Notes: a model not told the origin generated them from the letters alone. DNA of 64,000 bases from Ditylenchus dipsaci (GCA_004194705.1 SADC01001283.1:806001-870000); one strand, 5' to 3'. Counted from the stretch's first letter, positions 35,991 to 47,364 are shown. Translations and numbers: made by a program.

Positions 35991-36044
35991 TCATCTGAAG
36001 CTAGTATTTAAAGATGAAAATCAACATAGGCAGAATACAAACAT

Positions 36045-36362
36045 CCCCAAGTAAAATGAAAATTTGCGGGGTAAAATGAATAATTTAGCGGGATAAGTGA
36101 ATAATTTGGCGGGGTAAATCAGTAATTTGGCGGGGTAAATCAGTAATTTGGCGGGTAAATCAGTAATTTGGCGGGGTAAACGAGTATTTTGCTCAAAATT
36201 CAAATTTGGCGGGTAAATGAATAATTTGGCGGGTAAATCAGTAATTTGGCGGGGTAAATCAGTAATTTGGCGGGGTAAACAAGTATTTTGCTCAAAATTC
36301 AAATTTGGCGGGGTAAAAAAATAATTTGGCGGGGTAAATCAGTAATTTGGCGGGGTAAATTA
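36045..36362. repeat. minisatellite arm, GGCGGGGTAAATCAGTAATTT units
   Basis: Inverted twin of the array at 34262-34525. Unit order, including the GCTCAAAATTCAAATTTGGC insertions, is partly conserved between the arms. Confidence 0.9.
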
Positions 36363-36961
36363 GTTACAGCCATTAGGGAAATTGCGCCAAACAAGAAGTT
36401 ATCAAAAATGGTCTATTTGAGACACCTTTTTTGTTTCATGCCTCTGACCTGATTTTTTCACTTTCGGCTTCTGCATGCTTTTAGCCAAAACGTTCCTCAC
36501 ATTTAGGCCTTTCGAATGAGCCATCACTTGCCCATAAAACAGTTGAAATTTCGAAACCACAATAAATTTCTGTGAAAATTTTTAGAAAAAAAATCCTCGC
36601 CTCATTGACATGATTGAGGTCCTGCCAAGTTTTTGTGTCTAATTTTTCTAAAACAAAACCGGAGACTAGATGAAGGAGTAAATTTGCTACATTTTGTACA
36701 AAGATGTATACAAAAAATACAAATTTAGGGTGTTTTATACAAAAGTTAGAGGGAAAACGCAAAACCCCTATTTTTACTCGGAAAAATGCCAGTTGTTTCA
36801 CTCTTTGGTCTGAGATTTCTGAAAAATGGCCTTTAAGGATTTTTTATAGTTTGTCGTGGGACTTTATTTGTTGCGCTATCTTTTAATGCATGAAGCGCTA
36901 GAAAAAATGCGAATTTTTGAGTTTTTTATGCGAGACAAAGATTTATGTTTCAGGTCTAGCA

Positions 36962-37880
36962 ATGGTCAATACCCGAAAAATGCAAAAAGATGCTGAAGAG
37001 CAGCCGATATTCGGCAAATTTCAAGCTCTGCATGCAAGCGATGGTCAAAAAGTCAAACATGAAGCAAATTGAAGTACAGAAGAGAAAAGCAGCAAGTGCA
37101 AAAGCAAGAGAAGTGTGGGAACTTCGTCATCGTAAGCTGTTTCATATGGCTGTACCTGATATATTATGAAAGAGCTTTCGTTTTAGTGAAGCAAGCTGAT
37201 AAGCAACAGCTGGAGGCTAAATTAAGAGAAGAACTTTCAGCCAAGAGGCAGAATGCAGTCAAGTTTGGGAGCGCAAAAACAGGCTTGGTACCAATCCTTT
37301 ACTGGTAAATTTTAGAGTTATTTGACATGCTAGATATTTTGTACGTTTCACTGTTCCAGGGAATCATGTGCGCAAGCTGCTTACAGGTGATGGTCCTCAC
37401 AAGATTGCTCAGGCCGTCTGTTGCAATGAGAAGCATGAAGGTTACGAACAACTTCTCACTTTGCTTGGGCAGATCCAGTCAATGGCAGAATCAACTTTTC
37501 TGTCGAATGAGCAAGTTATTGTGCTTGGCAAATGGACAGATGAATTCTTCTTATGCCTGAAGGTATAGTTGTTCAAATGTTCTTCGTGACTTTTTCCTAG
37601 TATCAAATTTGATTATTCAGGAAAATTTCCGGACGCTTCCATAACGCCTAAGTGCCACCTTCTTTGCTCACATGTTGGCGAATTCGTGAAACTACACAAT
37701 TTCTGGGGGTTGCTATCAGAACAATCAATTGAGTCTCTCCACCGAAAAGTCAATAGTGATGAAAGAAGATTTGCTTCAATGAACAGTCGTCCAGTAATCC
37801 TGAAGAAACTTATTGATGAGTCTTATGTGCGTAATGTGCTTTTTGACCTGAATATTGTGTTGGAAGTTGAATCAGAATAA
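36962..37880 (+). CDS. unfamiliar transposon-borne protein, copy A
   Basis: I cannot name this family with confidence. It is homologous to the gene at 60385-61213. Exons by eye: from 36951 (acceptor TTTCAG; ATG at 36962, reads MVNTRKMQKD then frameshifts), about 37186-37307 (KQQLEAKLREELSAKRQ, charged helix), 37360-37562 (NHVRKLLTGDGP then LLTLLGQIQSMAES) and 37621-37880 (CHLLCSHVGEF, FWGLLSEQSIESLHRKVNSD, ERRFASM; stop at 37878). The last intron is 58 nt. The block FWGLLSEQSIE.LH.KVNSDERRFA is strongly conserved between copies, with E, H, D and E/R residues that could be catalytic or structural. Position inside TTAA-bounded inverted repeats suggests a transposase. The first exon is damaged, so this copy is probably inactive. 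Confidence 0.62.
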
Positions 37881-38119
37881 AGTTACTCTTGTCTTTTCAA
37901 GTATCACCGATTTTTAAGCTGAATCTATCAAATATTGAAATAATTATCTGATATTCGGGCAACAAAAGAGTGAAATTAAAAAAAAAAGCGCGTAAAACCT
38001 GCAATTAAATTCTTGGCGTTTTGTTTAAGTTGAACTACAAGGAAATTCGAATTTTGAAAGGCTGTGCCGCGCGAATTCAAAATTTCCAAATTGCTGTGCT
38101 GATCAAGTTTCATGGTCCT

Positions 38120-40872
38120 TTAACTAAGAGAAGTGTTTAAAAACATAAAATTTATACAAATGTCCATTCTAATTTGATTAGTCACAGGCTCTATGTTTGC
38201 ATCTTTAATGATTTAAATCAAGATTGAAATATTTTTTATATGTTTTGGCTTCAAAAAGTTTTTTGTGCAGTGGTTTTGATAATCTAAAGGTAGTTTCTAG
38301 TAGAAAAGTGCCATTTGGTCGATTTCACCAACAGTTAAAAAATTCTTTACAAAATGGCATTTTAGTATTATCTAACGCTTTTTAATTTTTTTTTATAAAT
38401 TTTGGGTCGATCTTTAGGTTTTTGGATGTTCAACCAAAATCGAAAACATGTAATCGATAGAGTTCGTGGAAGTTAAACAAATTAACAAAACAGCTTTGCA
38501 AAATATTGACTCTACCCCTAACAGGCTGAAAAAGATGTTTTAAGGGTGTAGATGACACTTTTTCGGGAAAAAATTTTTGCTAAAATTTTGATACCATTGG
38601 TATCTCAAGCCAAAAGTCAAATGTGTCATCTACACCCTTAAAACATATTAGCAGCATGTTTCAGGACCGTGAGCATTTTAAAAAGTGGTTGAAAAATGTG
38701 TTTTGAGCGAGTAAGGCCAAAATTCGAAAATCTACGGGCAAAATTAAATATTACCCGCCAATAGGTGTGTCCGTGCTGGTACCGCGGCCAAACTTATGGC
38801 CTGTTCAAATACGGAGAGTAAGAGTGGGAGCGAGAGTGAGTTGTCATTGTGAACACTCTTTACTCTCACTCTAACTCTCACTTTTTTGAGCCTCAAGAGA
38901 CTAGACCTGCAATTCTTTTCAATTTTCAAATTTGTTCATAATAATGTAAATTACGACCAAATATTGCTTATTGGTTAGTTTTTAATGTGCTGTAAAATTT
39001 CTATGATTGACCCAGGATTATTAATAGAGGTTTCACGGTATTTTTTAAATTATTTTATGTCCTCAGTGATTTATTTCTCTTTTCTGTGAGCTTCAATCCA
39101 TACTCGTCTAAATTCATTTGGATATCTTTTTTGAACTCAAGAGACTAAAGCTGCCTTTCTTTTCCAACGTTTAAATCCGTTTGTAACTGTGATCGATTGA
39201 ATTACCTCAAGAGGGTTTATATTATAGGAGGGCTTCTATTAGAGGAAATACGGTAGCCAATGGGGAAAACTCGACATTTACATGGTGGTCCAAGAAATTC
39301 CCTTGGTTTGAAACGACCATATGTGTTTACGGTTTTAAATCGTCTAAAATAGCGTCCGTAACACCAGCTGGCTTTTGTTTTCGCTTGCATGAAGGTGAAG
39401 TGGAATTTTGAGCAATGGATAAAGCTGACCATGAGTAATTGCGTGAGCTTTCCATTTCCAGGAGATCGTCATGGCGTCTTCGTCTTCTATCTCTTTGTCC
39501 TCAACGTAGTCCGAAGGAGAAAGAGATAAACCACATCAGCTTTTTTCCAAAATTTTAATATAGTTTGTTTTTTACAATATTTGGTCGCAATCTGCAATAT
39601 TATGAACGAATTTGAAAAATAAAAAATTGGCCCTACTTAGTAGTAGGGCCTATTAGCTAATAATCCGAACGACCCCCCCCCTCTCCCCTCCAACGATTTT
39701 CTACCCCTGAGCCTAAGTCCTCAGCCTAAACTTGTTGTCCAAAAAGGGTAATTACAGCGGTTTTTATAAGGTCGGATTATTGGTAAGGGGGGTATTCGCC
39801 AGTAGCGCCAAAAATTGATTTGATTAGTTTTGTGCAAAAGAAAAAAAGCATTGTGAACACTTGAAAATGAGAGTGGGAGTAAGGTGCATTGTGAACACTC
39901 CCTTACTCTCACTCCCACTATCTCTCTCAATATGTAACAGGGCATTATTCTTTTACTACAGTTCTTAGTAGTGTAGTGGTCGGTCAACGTTGTTAGCGAG
40001 TTTGATTCTTAACGTCAGCTTTGCCTTTTTGATAATTCAGTTATTAGTTTACTAAAGAATCACTTAAAAATATTTTTGGAATAAAAAAGTGTCCCGCGCG
40101 CATTCAGACATGCGAAATTCTCATTGTCGGCAGCGGCGACGATTTTTTTCAAAAATTAAGTGTTTTTTGTGCAGTAACTAATTCGATATTGTTTATGACC
40201 CTATTTTTTTGCGGAAAATACTAGTTGTGAAGTTTTGCCTGAGATAGAACTGGAGGAAATGCCAAAAAGGCCAAATACCAAAGTTTTCGTGATTCACTCA
40301 CATTATAGATCCTAGAAGACTAAGGTACTGTGCTGATGTGTGCTGAAATTAGTCACTAATGTTACCTTCCTAGCAAAAATAACACGACAAGTGTACCTGA
40401 GCACCCAGCGCAATGCCCTAAAAACAATTTGTATATTAAAAATGTTGAAATTTACACAGGGCGAGGCAAAATAGCCACCCTAATTATGATTATATTGAGG
40501 TGCAAACTCGTAGAGATCAGAGCGCTTATAAATGAATTGATCAGCAAAACTGATATCTGTTAAAAAGGAGGAAATCGGAACCGCGAAAATGTAAAAATGG
40601 AGCAACTAAAGAACACACCCCGAGAAATTTCGCCTTGGTTCCCCAAGCTGATTTTTTAAGGATTTTTATTTTCGTTATTTTCCAAACATTTTTCGCATTT
40701 TTCAAATTCTGACCTTTTATTTTAAAAATGTGAAAAAATTAATCAAACGGAAAAATGCCACCTTTTTGTGAAAAAGTCCCATTGTTTTTAAGTTTTAGTC
40801 AAAAAGACGAAAAAGGGCCCCTTTTGTGAGAACTTGTCCTGTTTATTTTCAAATTCATGGTTTAGATGACGC
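38120..40872. other. intergenic with several dyads and simple repeats
   Basis: Holds a dyad at 38535-38645 (AAGGGTGTAGATGACAC against GTGTCATCTACACCCTT), GAGAGTGAGA-type simple repeats in mirrored pairs at 38810-38885 and 39862-39930, the end phrase ATTAGAGGAAATACGG at about 39237, and a tRNA-like relic at 39965-40020. No gene is recognised. Confidence 0.5.
39965..40020 (+). repeat. tRNA-derived relic
   Basis: TAGTGTAGTGGTCGGTCAAC (A-box-like) and GAGTTTGATTCTTAACGTC (B-box-like). The same GTCGGTCA..GTTGTTAG core occurs inverted at about 44480-44540, suggesting a small dispersed family. Confidence 0.4.
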
Positions 40873-40876
40873 TTAA

Positions 40877-41542
40877 AGGGCCATTGCCGTCTCCGACAAC
40901 GGTTGTCCCACGCCAATTCAAATTTTTTTCCTAATCATTGAACTTCTGTACAGATTTTTCAACGTGGTATCTAACAAAACCACACCTAAAATTAAAGCCA
41001 GGCCTTGTTTTGTTAAAAACCCAGCTGAAAAATCCGTACAGAAGTTTGATGATTAGAAAAAAATTTGAATTGGGGGGGGGGGGGTACAATCCAGAACGCA
41101 CGGGCATGGACCTTTAACGTTTGCCCCCTTCTTTTCAAATGCAAAAAAGCGCAAACGTTTGCACTCTTTTTTGGCTATAATCTCTTGGTCCCCCTGTTGT
41201 TTTTTTTTGCAAAAAAATTTTCTTCAATCGCACATACCGTATTTTCTCTATTAAACGCCCCAGGGCGTTTACTGCTCAATCCCAAAAAAATTCTGAATCA
41301 CAAATGGCCTTAACTCTGAAAACCTAGTTAAATAGGGGGAATTATTCGAGAGGGGGCATTTTTTGAAGAGGGGCGTTTAATAGAGAAAATACGGTAAGTT
41401 ATTTCTTTTCACTTTAAACCACTTCAACTTCCCCAAACTACCTCGAATCACCATTAATCACTTCAACCCATCAAAACTACATTGATTAGGCGAAAAAATT
41501 TGAATTGGTGGGGGACAATTCAAAACAGGTGGCAATGGCCCT
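40877..41542. mobile_element. TTAA-bounded fold-back element
   Basis: TTAA then AGGGCCATTGCC at the left; GGCAATGGCCCT then TTAA at the right. The interior holds the ~180-bp fold-back at 40900-41085 and a nested MITE at 41237-41394. A G-run of about 12 lies near 41074. Confidence 0.85.
41237..41394. mobile_element. MITE, TA target, CCGTATTTTCTCTATTAAACG ends
   Basis: CCGTATTTTCTCTATTAAAC is mirrored exactly at the right (GTTTAATAGAGAAAATACGG) and TA flanks both sides; 158 bp. Inserted in the TTAA element at 40877-41542. Confidence 0.92.
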
Positions 41543-43150
41543 TTAACTGGTTATTGATGCTAAGTTGCATTTCAGATATAAAATGCGTGCGGATATAAAG
41601 CATGACAAATTTTCCCGAAAGGTGGCACTTCTCCGCCAAAATATGTCACTTTTTCGCCTTTTGACTAAAGCTTAAAAAGGTGGCCTTTTTCAGCCAAAAG
41701 GTGGCATTTTTACGTATCGTCCATAAAAAATATAAAAAATTTCAAAAAATCTATAAAATCAGCTTGGGATCAAGGCAAATTTCTAGAGGGTGTATTCTTC
41801 ACCCGGGTGGGGGTGTGTTCTTTACCCGAGTGGAGGTTGTTCTTTACTTTAGCTTGAAAAATATTTTAGGTTGGTTTTTACTGTGTCAAAGATTTAGTCA
41901 CAAACCTCAAAAATTGAGTGAAAAGACATGGCGAGCATCAAAAAGAAGCTTTTGGTGTTAAAAGCGCCATCTGGAATGGCGAGATGATGATGGTGGTCAT
42001 GGGAGCTCTAAACATTAGCATTACTTTTTCACCCTTACGCTCGGCCTCAAAATTAAACAGGACCAGCCCTAGATTGGTCTTATTAAAAAAATCACAGGTC
42101 CTCTTTGAAGACGATTTTAGATTCTCTTTTCGGCTGTCAAATTCAGGCCCAAAGTCACCTCGTGGTCAATTTTAAAAGTTTGATATACAGTCTCACATTT
42201 ACCTGTATTTTCGAAGTTTGTGAGCGGAACTCAATAGTACCACCACCAAAGTCTCCAAATTCACAGTCTGAAGAGTCTTCAGTGTCAAGGCCGGAACAGG
42301 AAGATCCTCCATTTTCGACCGCAACCAGGGTTCAAAACTTCAATCGCGCTTATTTTATTAACTATATCAAAAAAGACCGAAATAACGCACATTTCGTTAT
42401 TGGTCCTTGAATTGGCGTCGGAATGTTTGCTACGATATTTTTTCCAGTGGGTTTTACTCTAACAGCTTTGAGCTCGGATGAGCCAATGCGATTATGCGTC
42501 TTTTGGGCTGTGAAAGGTTGCTATCAGTGGTGACACAGCTTTGCTCAGACACAGTTTCTGAGTGTTTTAAAGGGGTCATGCAAAGTAGAGCTGACTAAAT
42601 AGTAAAAGGTGTGATTTTCTAATCAACATAAATAAAGAAATTTAAATAAGCTTTAAAATTTATAAGTTCGATTATCAGTAAGAGCACAGTTAGCAAATCT
42701 TTCAAAAAAAATGTCGGACTAAAAATCAGATTTTTGAGTATTTCAGAGAGCTAAAATCTACCAAATCTTGAAAAAATTCACATTTTTGGACCAAAAATCA
42801 GATTATTAAGAATTTTCGATTCTAAAATCAACCTTTTTCTGATTAATCGACAAAGATGGAAGACCTGTTTTTTCTACACTTAGGGTGGTGTACGTTATTA
42901 TTGAAAATTCCCCCTACTTTAAAAGTTTCAATTCTTTTTGGTTTTTGAGTTAATTTTTTAAGAAATTTTTTATTTTTTTTGCATTAATGTGTAGCTCAGG
43001 ATCTCAGCTTTCTATCAGATATTAAACTCTATTGCATATTACCATATTCAGATTCACATGAAGAGATTAAGATGTTTCTCAGAAAATATTAATTTTTTTA
43101 AAGCTCTAAATCTCTACATTCCTAGGTTTGATATCTCGTTAGAAAGCCGA
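41543..43150. other. intergenic; one possible exon at 42215-42320
   Basis: At 42215-42320 (plus) a frame reads CERNSIVPPPKSPNSQSEES then SVSRPEQEDPPFS, between an AAG acceptor-like and a CAGG/GT donor-like site. It looks like a disordered coding segment, but nothing links it to a gene. The rest shows no gene. Confidence 0.3.
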
Positions 43151-43156
43151 GACCCT

Positions 43157-43582
43157 GTGCGGCACTATTCTTGTTGGTACCCCCCCCCCCCCAAATCAGG
43201 ATTTTTTTTTCAAAATTTTAAGCTATTTTTTGAATTTTTTTGAACTGAAAATCATTATTAATGCTTTTATTGAACAATGGTGTGGTTAATTTAGCATGGA
43301 CGAGTTAAAAGGATTCAATACGAAGCTTCTTTATTAAGTTTTGGCTTTTTCTGATGACCAATTATCAAATGGCTTCAATCTAAGAATTTGCTTTTCAAAC
43401 TAGACAGTGTCAGGAAAAAAAAGATTTAGAAAAATGAAATAAAATGTTAGCGTTTACAAACATACATGAGAAAAGCATTTAATAATGATTTTCAGTTCAA
43501 AACAATTCAAAAAATAGCTTAAAAAATTTTTAAAAAAATCCTATGATTTGGGGGGGGGTACCAACAAGAATAGTGCCCCTGT
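43157..43582. repeat. fold-back with mononucleotide C/G tracts
   Basis: GCACTATTCTTGTTGGTACC then 13-14 C at the left; 9 G then GGTACCAACAAGAATAGTGC at the right. Arms (AATCATTATTAATGCTTTTA and its inverse) extend about 130 bp. The G/C tract sits at the same place in both arms. Confidence 0.85.
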
Positions 43583-44546
43583 GCTTTAACGACACTGAAT
43601 GTTTTTGCAAATTAACACAATTTTGAAAAAAATCAATTTCAGATTTGAGGGTACTTTTCCATAATCAGGAAGCAAAATTAAATATCACCTCTTAATTTGT
43701 TGCGTTTTTTTTTGTAAAAACCCTATTTTCGAAAAAAAACGTCTGCAAATTTCTATTCATCAAAATTTCAGAAAAACTAATTAAAACTAAGAATTTTTCT
43801 AAATTTTCTGCACAAATATAGGCCTACATAGGATACAGAAAAATTTTCTGATGGCCGGGGAGCTAGTCCTTATTAAAAAATCCTGACAGGGAAGGGGCTA
43901 TAGCCTGGTATCCCCCTCCCCCCGGTACACAAATATAACAAAACCTACTTGTTCCACTAAAACAATTAGCAGAAATCCTAGCAAAACCATTAAATTTGTG
44001 TCCAGAAACATTGCCCAGCCTATTGGTTTGGATTGCATGTGGTCATTATGAGTATTCACAGATCTATTGCTTGGACCGAAAAGATGATTGCGGAGAATGG
44101 CTTCACTAACTAATGTGTGCCTATAACACACAAAGTTAAACAACTTTTTAAATGCAAAAATATATATAAATTTTACGGTATAAGACCAAGAAAACAAGTA
44201 GCTAGAAAAATGCCACAAGCAAAACAATTGCACATTGACAGAGCGCTCACTGAGAATAAACTGAAATTTTTTATTGAGTATAAAGTGTTTTTGAGACGCT
44301 AGGACAGTTTCTGTCTCGTGTTTTCATAAAAACAGGTTAGTTTTAGAAGAATATTTTTATTCGGAGCACCTTAGTAGCCAAAATGACTTCAGGAATCGAA
44401 ATCACCCAACAAAATTGGGTGATTTATTATTGTGTTATAGCCTAAAGTAGTTTGGCCTTTTTAAAAAGTCTCAATACTTTTAAAGACACAGCGGCAGCTG
44501 GAAATCGAACCACTAACAACTGTGACCGACCGCTGGCCTGTTCTTA
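43583..44546. other. intergenic; tRNA-like relic near its right end
   Basis: No gene recognised. On the minus strand at about 44480-44540, GCGGTCGGTCACAGTTGTTA and GTGGTTCGATTTCC look like part of a tRNA-derived repeat. Confidence 0.4.
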
Positions 44547-44547
44547 A

Positions 44548-44791
44548 AGGGCATACCAGCGCGTTACACTGCAAATTAAGGCGGGGACCAACAAGGTTTT
44601 AAAAATCGTCCTTCCTTTCACTTGTCTCATGTCTGATTTTTAAATTCTGATACTTATGACCTTATCCTACTTCTAAAAAGTAGGCAGAAAACTTTCGTCC
44701 GATCATGTAGAACGCTTGTACAAGACAGTCATGAGAGAAAGAAATTGATGGTCCCCGCCTTAATTGCAGTTTAACGCGCTGGTATGCCCTT
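44548..44791. mobile_element. TTAA-bounded fold-back MITE
   Basis: TTAA then AGGGCATACCAGCGCG at the left; CGCGCTGGTATGCCCT then (T)TTAA at the right. Inner AATTAAGGCGGGGACCA is mirrored near 44745-44765. Confidence 0.88.
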
Positions 44792-45252
44792 TTAACGCGG
44801 CCAGTTCGCCACACTTTTTTCACTAATTGAATTGCTATATTTTTGTCCTGAAAAGTATCATGGTTATTTTAAATGCTGATATCCACTAGCTATAGGACGT
44901 ATTTTATTTATGTCAGTGCTAGTATAGAATAACCCCCACTGTCCCCACCGCCCCCAAAGCTGTGAGCGTGAGGCAGTGGCGGCGGGTGCGAGGGAGGAGT
45001 GGGGGGATTGGGTATAAGGAAAATTTGGTCAAAAAGCGGGGAGGAGGGGGGAGGCAGTAAGGCCAACCCTACTCTGGGGTATACACGACCGCGCGTGTAA
45101 CACGAATGAACGGGTTTTTTTTTTAAAGTACACAGCACAAATACACGGGATCCAGATACACGGATACACGACGCCCGAGTGTCGCACGTATCCTATCTTA
45201 GTGTTTGGAATGTTAAAAAAATTGTGTTCTGAGAGGAGTGTCACTATTGCTA
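44792..45252. other. intergenic with G-rich tract
   Basis: The plus strand at 44960-45056 is G-rich (GGCGGCGGG, GGGGGG, GGGG, GGGGGG). ACACGGG-type phrases occur at 45080-45170. No gene is recognised. Confidence 0.45.
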
Positions 45253-46435
45253 CAGTAGCGGAAAAAAGTATTGCATCAAGCACATATTTTTTGAAAATCA
45301 TTGTGTAGCTTTCCGAATTTAAACATTCTACGACAATTTTATCCAAGAAGATTGCTCGCAATCTCAGCTACATTTTAAGCACAAATATGCCAAAAAAGAA
45401 TAATTTTTTGTTAGCATACCAATGCTATTTGCAAAGCCACTCATTTCTGGGGTGGAAAAAAGTATTGCATCAAGCGTTGTTTCGTTAATGTTTGAAGATT
45501 TCAGGAGCTTTTTGCTAGTTATTTTCAATGAATTTTATAGCACTATTTCATAGCTACAATTTGATAGGTCAAGCTCTTCTTTTTGATTATTCTGAGAAAC
45601 GTTATGACCATCAACAAAAAAGTGTCAATTTCTAGTAAAGTAAATCTAAGGAAAATGGTTGTTTGGTCACATAAATACTGACTTTTCTTAAAGTTTGAAT
45701 ATCGAAATTGACCAGTTAATGCACTGTTTGAATATTTAACCATTTCTCTACAAATGACATGTAAGCCTTTTTTTAAGGATTGCACAGGGCTGAGAAACGG
45801 ACGGTTGAAGTTGAAAGAAGTAAAAATGTCTCAAAATAAGGCAAAAATAGAGGTTTTTTACTTGTTTTAACTTCAACCGTCCGTTTCTTAGCCCTGTGCA
45901 ACCCTTAAAAAAAGGCTTACATGTCATTTTGTAGAGTAATTGTTAAATATTCAAACAGTGCATTAACTGGTTAATTTCGATATTCAAACTTTTAAGAAAA
46001 GTCAGTATTTATGTGACCAAACAACCATTTTCCTTAGATTTACTTTATTTTGACTAGAAATGGACACTTTTTTGTTGATGGTCATAACTTTTCTCAGAAT
46101 AATCAAAAGAAGAGCTTGACCTATCAAATTGAAGCTATGAAATAGTGCTATAAAACTCATCAAAATAACTAGCAAAAAATCTTAAAATCTTAAAAACATT
46201 AACGAAACAACGCTTGATGCAATACTTTTTTCCACCCCAGAAATGAGTGGCTTTGCAAATAGCATTGGTATGCTAACAAAAATTATCCTTTTTTGGCATA
46301 TTTGCGTTCAAAATGTAGCTGAGATTTCGAGCAATCTTCTTGGTTAAAAATTGTCGTAGAATGTTTCAAATTTGGAAAGCTACACAATGATTTTCAAAAA
46401 ATATGCGCTTGATGCAATGCTTTTTTCCGCTACTG
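45253..46435. mobile_element. 1.18-kb near-perfect palindrome, CAGTAGCGG ends
   Basis: CAGTAGCGGAAAAAAGTATT is mirrored at the right and TA flanks both ends. Arms of about 560 bp turn near 45845. A second copy of the GGAAAAAAGTATTGCATCAA end lies inside each arm (about 45453 and 46238), so it is either a nested pair or duplicated termini. No coding sequence is seen. Confidence 0.9.
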
Positions 46436-46742
46436 TATATTGTGCTTTTTTAACGTGGAATTTCCGACTTTTTGAAAAGTGACCGATGAAATTGAAATTT
46501 TCGAAAATTTAAACTTAAAAGTTTGCAAAGAAGTTTTATTGGAATTAAAAACATGGTCAGTTCCGAGGTCGAATCTAACTTTACCGGTTTGCCACATTGG
46601 CTGGTACCAAATGAATGGGATTCAGGTGTCCTGCCCCTGTGCCTCTAGGGCACTTGCCCCGGTTCACTTACCCCTGGGCGTGACCCCGGGGCATTCATTT
46701 GGTACCAGCCATTATGTTCAAAATGTCGACAATAATCTATGA

Positions 46743-46930
46743 ATTACCCTGATTTTAAACCAAGCCAGTTATTCTTCAAAGCAAAAAATGGTATCAGAGA
46801 AGCAATCACAAGTCCGAGGATCGACACTACTGTGGACAAACCATCCATAAAGTCGCCATTTCAGCGAAGATTACTGACCTTCTCAGATATTTGTTTATAA
46901 GGTGAATAGGACGTACTATGACATTTGTGA
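46743..46930 (-). other. possible membrane-segment exon(s), unknown
   Basis: On the minus strand, about 46743-46860 reads a hydrophobic helix (STVVSILGLVIASLIPFFAL then KNNWLGLK) ending near a GTAATT donor. Upstream (46850-46928), in another frame, LITNVIVRPIHLINKYL follows a TTTCAG. Both resemble transporter segments, but the frames do not join cleanly. It may be a transporter relic. Confidence 0.25.
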
Positions 46931-47302
46931 TAAGGCCTGAAATATAATAATAATATTTGTGTGACAACTTTCAAGTCGAATTCTGATAGGAATGTTTTTT
47001 CCCTGGTCTTCCCTTGTTGTTGCTATTTTTTAATATTTTAAAGGTGAGCATTTGGAGAATAAACACGTAGGGCCTCATTTTTTCATTTCAAGCTTGTTTC
47101 GCGTCTCAAAAAGCTACCTTAGTGGTGGTTTGTTTCTTAAACTTACGAGTTACATATCTAAGTTGGAGTGAAGCAAAAGCGTTACAAAGTTTAAGCCTGA
47201 ACCCAATAATTTACTCAGTTTTTTCGAAGAATCTAACCGAAATTTTATATCAGTATAGTGTATGTAATCCCAAAATAATACTACACAGTACAAAAAATAG
47301 AT

Positions 47303-47308
47303 TTTATT
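47303..47308 (-). other. polyadenylation signal of EBP2
   Basis: AATAAA on the minus strand, 57 nt after the stop at 47365-47367. Confidence 0.75.
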
Positions 47309-47364
47309 GATTTCCAACAACCAAGTAACAACAACAGTAGTAAAAACAACAAATATTTGTGTAA

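Larger units (their letters stand above)
34251..36371 (-). mobile_element. Mutator-like element with repeat-built long arms
   Basis: The target duplication ATTAGGGAAA (10 bp) is at 34241-34250 and 36372-36381. Ends are GGCTCAAATTGTTTTACCCC and, inverted, GGCTGTAACTAATTTACCCC. Each arm is a ~300-bp array of TTTACCCCGCCAAATTACTGA-like units, continuing into a shared stretch that includes TTCAGATGAAAAG and GGAATGAGGAAAAAGTTTGCC. Inside is a broken transposase on the minus strand. Confidence 0.85.
33900..38119 (+). mobile_element. TTAA-bounded element (Kolobok-like ends) with unfamiliar gene
   Basis: AGGACCATGAAACTTGAT at the left is mirrored at the right, and both ends abut TTAA (33896-33899 and 38120-38123). 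The match continues inward about 75 bp, interrupted on the left by a MITE at 33950-34208 and a Mutator-like element at 34251-36371. Without these the element would be about 1.8 kb. TTAA duplication plus AGG ends is what Kolobok (T2) elements show; piggyBac also uses TTAA. It carries the gene at 36962-37880. Confidence 0.75.

Noticed and set aside
34262..36362. Evenly spaced repeats resembling a CRISPR array
   Set aside because: Units are variable, spacers are not unique, arrays are inverted twins forming transposon arms, and the genome is eukaryotic.
41918..42175. Plus open frame MKRHGEHQKEAFGVK and a small MASIKKKLL start nearby
   Set aside because: No domain, no splice continuity, and stops soon after.
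45253..46435. Palindromes as microRNA precursors
   Set aside because: Arms are hundreds of bases long and almost perfectly paired, as expected for MITEs and not for pre-miRNAs.
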